Below are positions 61,927-64,000 of a DNA stretch of 64,000 nt, piece by piece (within the stretch, counting starts at the first letter, position 1; each line of letters starts with the position of its first letter). The notes beneath the pieces were generated by a model, which saw only the letters and a list, made by a program, of their open reading frames with translations, had not been told where the DNA came from and made no database searches. The stretch covers positions 1 to 64,000 of the forward strand of contig SVBB01000008.1 of assembly GCA_015059105.1 (NCBI GenBank), written 5' to 3'. Source of the DNA: Erysipelotrichaceae bacterium (lineage in GTDB: Bacteria > Bacillota_I > Bacilli_A > RFN20 > CAG-826). Both the position numbers and the translations under genes were made by a program.

Positions 61927-63160
61927 CTTCTTTAATGCCTTCTTTATCGAGGTTTTGACCGATGAAGACTAATTTATTCAATTTGTCTTTCCATTTTTCA
62001 TCCCAGTCGTGGGCGAAGAATTCATCATTGGCTAGCAAGGCTTTTATTTGTCGTGGAGTCAATGTTTCAGAATACCATTTTCCGTTTTCCATGAGTTTTC
62101 TTTGTTTGCCCGCGGATTCGTAAACATAACTCATTGCTTCATCATTAGAGAAATAGACAATGCCTTTACTACGAATGATGTTTCTACCATTATTAGCGAC
62201 CCAGTCTTCAAATTTCTTTCTATCAAATGGTCTTCTACGATAATAGACGAAAGTGTTGACGTTATATTCATCAGCAGTTCCTTCATCATCGTTTTGATCA
62301 ACCCCGTGTTCGTGGTGGTGATGGTGGTGATGGTGTTCTTCGTGTTCGTGATGCTCGTGCTCATCATCGTCATCGTCATCATCATCGTGATCGTGATGAT
62401 GTTCATCAGCGTCTTCTTCATTATCCCAGGAATCGAATTCTCTAATCCAAGCAGCGGAAGAAGCAGCTTTTTCATAGGAATATAAGTGGGTATCAATAAG
62501 TTTATCGATGTCGATATCGCAGTAATCAGTTTCGATGATGGTCGCATTATCTTGCAAAGCAAGAATCACTTTCTTAATCTTTTCTAATTCATCTTTAGAG
62601 ACTTCTGAGCATTTGTTAAGAAGGACGATATCGCAGAATTCGATTTGTTGGATGATGAGGTTTTCTAAATCTTCTTCTCCTCTTTCTGCAGAGCTTAAAG
62701 CGTCTCCGCATCCGAATTCATCTCTTAATCTAAGCGCATCAGTAACAGAAATGATCGCGTCGAGAGTGTAGAACTTAGGAAGATTTTGTTTGTTGAATTC
62801 TTCTTCCATATATTGAATTGTTTGAGCGATTGGGACTGGTTCGCAGATTCCGCTTGCTTCGATTAAGATGTGGTCGAATTTTTGAGAATTGACGATATCA
62901 GCGAGTTGGCTGATTAAGTCCGCTTTTAATGTGCAGCAGATGCAGCCGTTTTGTAACGCGACGAGGTTATCATCTTTAGAATTAACGACTCCGCCTTTTT
63001 GAATGAGTTCCGCGTCGATGTTAACTTCTCCAAGGTCGTTGACGATAACCGCCATCTTATGGCCTTTCGCGTTTTTTAAGATATGGTTAATCAAAGTGGT
63101 TTTACCACTTCCGAGGTAACCAGTGATTAATGTAATTGGTACTGTTTTAAATTGTTCCAT
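61910..63160 (-). CDS. CobW/COG0523-family GTPase metallochaperone with a His/Asp-rich loop
   Basis: This 416-residue G3E GTPase has Walker A GYLGSGKTT (residues 14-22), the metal-binding GCICCTL (C73, C75, C76), LLNKCSE near residue 180, and the CobW C-terminal domain from about 300. Between the domains (residues about 250-288) is an extreme His/Asp/Glu tract, with runs of eight or more Asp and eight His. Such loops bind zinc, nickel or cobalt. The ATG at 63160 has GGAG upstream on the minus strand. It probably delivers zinc or another metal to a client enzyme. Confidence 0.92.
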   Translation of the reverse strand: MEQFKTVPITLITGYLGSGKTTLINHILKNAKGHKMAVIVNDLGEVNIDAELIQKGGVVNSKDDNLVALQNGCICCTLKADLISQLADIVNSQKFDHILIEASGICEPVPIAQTIQYMEEEFNKQNLPKFYTLDAIISVTDALRLRDEFGCGDALSSAERGEEDLENLIIQQIEFCDIVLLNKCSEVSKDELEKIKKVILALQDNATIIETDYCDIDIDKLIDTHLYSYEKAASSAAWIREFDSWDNEEDADEHHHDHDDDDDDDDEHEHHEHEEHHHHHHHHEHGVDQNDDEGTADEYNVNTFVYYRRRPFDRKKFEDWVANNGRNIIRSKGIVYFSNDEAMSYVYESAGKQRKLMENGKWYSETLTPRQIKALLANDEFFAHDWDEKWKDKLNKLVFIGQNLDKEGIKEELDNI

Positions 63161-63178
63161 AGTTTTTTCTCCACGAGG

Positions 63179-63193
63179 CATTGTATCACAATG
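63179..63193 (-). promoter_or_regulatory. Palindromic operator candidate of the metallochaperone gene
   Basis: CATTGT-ATC-ACAATG is a perfect 6-3-6 palindrome about 20 nt before the start codon. A metal-responsive repressor site is possible; it does not match the usual Zur box. Confidence 0.4.
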
Positions 63194-63272
63194 AAATGGT
63201 AAGTGTTATTCAAAAAACCTCAGATCGTAATTCTTTTCTCACAAAAAAGAAGAAATCAAACCAGCTCTTATC

Positions 63273-63300
63273 AAAAAATACCATTAAATATGGTGTTTTT
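63273..63300 (+). terminator. Isolated hairpin with T-runs on both strands
   Basis: ACCAT pairs with ATGGT around TAAAT, with five T on the plus side and six on the minus side. It lies between two divergent genes, so no obvious transcript ends here. Confidence 0.4.
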
Positions 63301-63314
63301 ATTATTAATAGCTG

Positions 63315-63323
63315 TGCTATAAT
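63315..63323 (+). promoter_or_regulatory. Extended -10 promoter, leaderless
   Basis: TGCTATAAT (TGN-TATAAT) ends 7 nt before the ATG at 63330. Confidence 0.6.
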
Positions 63324-63329
63324 TAAGCG

Positions 63330-64000
63330 ATGAAAAAAATTCATGGATTACTATTAGGGTCTGGACTACTGCTATCAGCGCTTGCTGGTGCTTTTTTCTT
63401 CTCCACAAAGTCTAATGCTTATCAAGAAGTGAAAGCGGATGCTGTCGATAGCTTTTATATTGCAGGACAAGAATTAACAACCGAAGCTCCTGTCGCAGGA
63501 GATAGTGGAGAAGCATCTCTTGCCTTAACTGAAACAGAGGCAATCATCACCCTTGATAATTTTGAATATAGCGGAGATGGTAGCTTGATATCTGGTAATA
63601 AATATGGTTCGCTTGGTTTCGTTATTAATAGTAATAGAGATGTCAAAATCATTGTTAAGGGCAAAAATGAATTATTTAATACAATAGATAATTCTGACGC
63701 TTTTTCATGTGGTGTATGTTCTATTGTGAAATCGTCAACAAAGGTTTATTTTGAATCTTATGACGAGGAAAACAAACATTCATTGAGCGCTAGCGGTAGT
63801 AGCGAAGGAACTAATGAAAGTGCAGGATTAAGTTCAGATTTTGGAAGATTATATTTTAATGGCCCAGATTTAACTTTTACTGGCGGCGATAACGTGACCT
63901 CAAGTACTTTTGGTATTGTAAATAGCACAGGTAATAACACTTCCCGTTATTGTTATTTCAATGCTGGGACAATAATCGCTAACGCTGGTTCATCAGCGAC
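63330..64000 (+). CDS. Secreted beta-rich protein, 3' part outside the window
   Basis: The frame is open for 223 codons to the window edge. It has an N-terminal signal peptide (KKIHGLLLGSGLLLSALAGAF, cleavage probably near residue 30) and then a beta-rich region. That region includes SLALTETEAIITLDNFEYSG, GFVINSNRDVKIIVKGKN and RLYFNGPDLTFTGGDNV, resembling the beta-helix carbohydrate-binding lipoprotein at 56.6 kb. No lipobox is seen. Its function is probably surface or glycan related; the rest of the gene is needed for a family call. Confidence 0.75.
   Translation, partial: MKKIHGLLLGSGLLLSALAGAFFFSTKSNAYQEVKADAVDSFYIAGQELTTEAPVAGDSGEASLALTETEAIITLDNFEYSGDGSLISGNKYGSLGFVINSNRDVKIIVKGKNELFNTIDNSDAFSCGVCSIVKSSTKVYFESYDEENKHSLSASGSSEGTNESAGLSSDFGRLYFNGPDLTFTGGDNVTSSTFGIVNSTGNNTSRYCYFNAGTIIANAGSSA

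Noticed and set aside
62048-62485. A 145-codon hydrophobic Val/Ile-rich frame on the plus strand
   Set aside because: It is the antisense of the His/Asp-rich tract of the metallochaperone gene; the hydrophobicity is an artefact of complementing GAT and CAT codons.

Overview
The window reads as chromosome of an AT-rich, low-GC Gram-positive bacterium, most likely an uncultured gut member of the Bacilli, near the Mollicutes, Erysipelotrichales or RF39-type lineages. The reasons are the Bacillus-like order of housekeeping genes, a full PolC-type polymerase, an unusually short 5S rRNA, no acyl-carrier or fatty-acid synthesis genes beside plsX, and single-membrane lipoproteins. TGA is a normal stop codon here (it ends rbgA, lepB, ftsY, ylxM, uppS, cdsA and others). 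Placement below class is inference.

Region 1 (1-2.6 kb) is the 3' part of a 23S rRNA gene followed by 5S. Region 2 (2.6-35.8 kb) is the conserved core: an isomerase-like gene, yloU-fakA, recG, plsX (broken by an in-frame TGA), rnc-ftsY-ylxM-ffh, an inserted serpin, an inverted block (rpsP-khpA-rimM-trmD plus a flavin-reductase-like gene), rplS, lepB-rbgA-rnhB, dprA, topA, xer, rpsB-tsf-pyrH-frr, uppS-cdsA-dxr-rseP-polC and tRNA-Pro. These genes cover protein export (SRP, FtsY, signal peptidase), ribosome assembly, isoprenoid and phospholipid synthesis, and replication. Overlapping start and stop codons show tight translational coupling.

Region 3 (35.8-54.9 kb) is accessory: one-gene transcription units, three tRNAs, two decayed genes, and a repeating architecture. 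A tRNA is followed by a terminator-like hairpin with a conserved GATACA, then a cargo region, then short direct repeats about 20 bp apart, often followed by another hairpin. Cargo includes a GNAT acetyltransferase, an XRE/zinc-ribbon regulator, an alpha/beta hydrolase and a PBECR4-like nuclease. The repeats may be worn ends of IS21-type elements, or the boundaries of gene cassettes.

Region 4 (55-60.3 kb) is a surface-polymer module: VTC-fold protein, DUF4956 membrane protein, beta-helix carbohydrate-binding lipoprotein, OmpR-type regulator and histidine kinase, with 11-bp direct repeats at its promoter. Region 5 (60.3-64 kb) holds a large structured RNA candidate of about 320 nt, a DUF1016/YhcG PDDEXK nuclease, a CobW-type metallochaperone with a very His/Asp-rich loop, and the start of a secreted protein.

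Two signals cut across regions. Many genes have a TATAAT-like -10 box ending 7-10 nt before the ATG and no Shine-Dalgarno sequence, which predicts leaderless mRNAs. In addition, two candidate structured RNAs each lie directly upstream of a nuclease-like gene.
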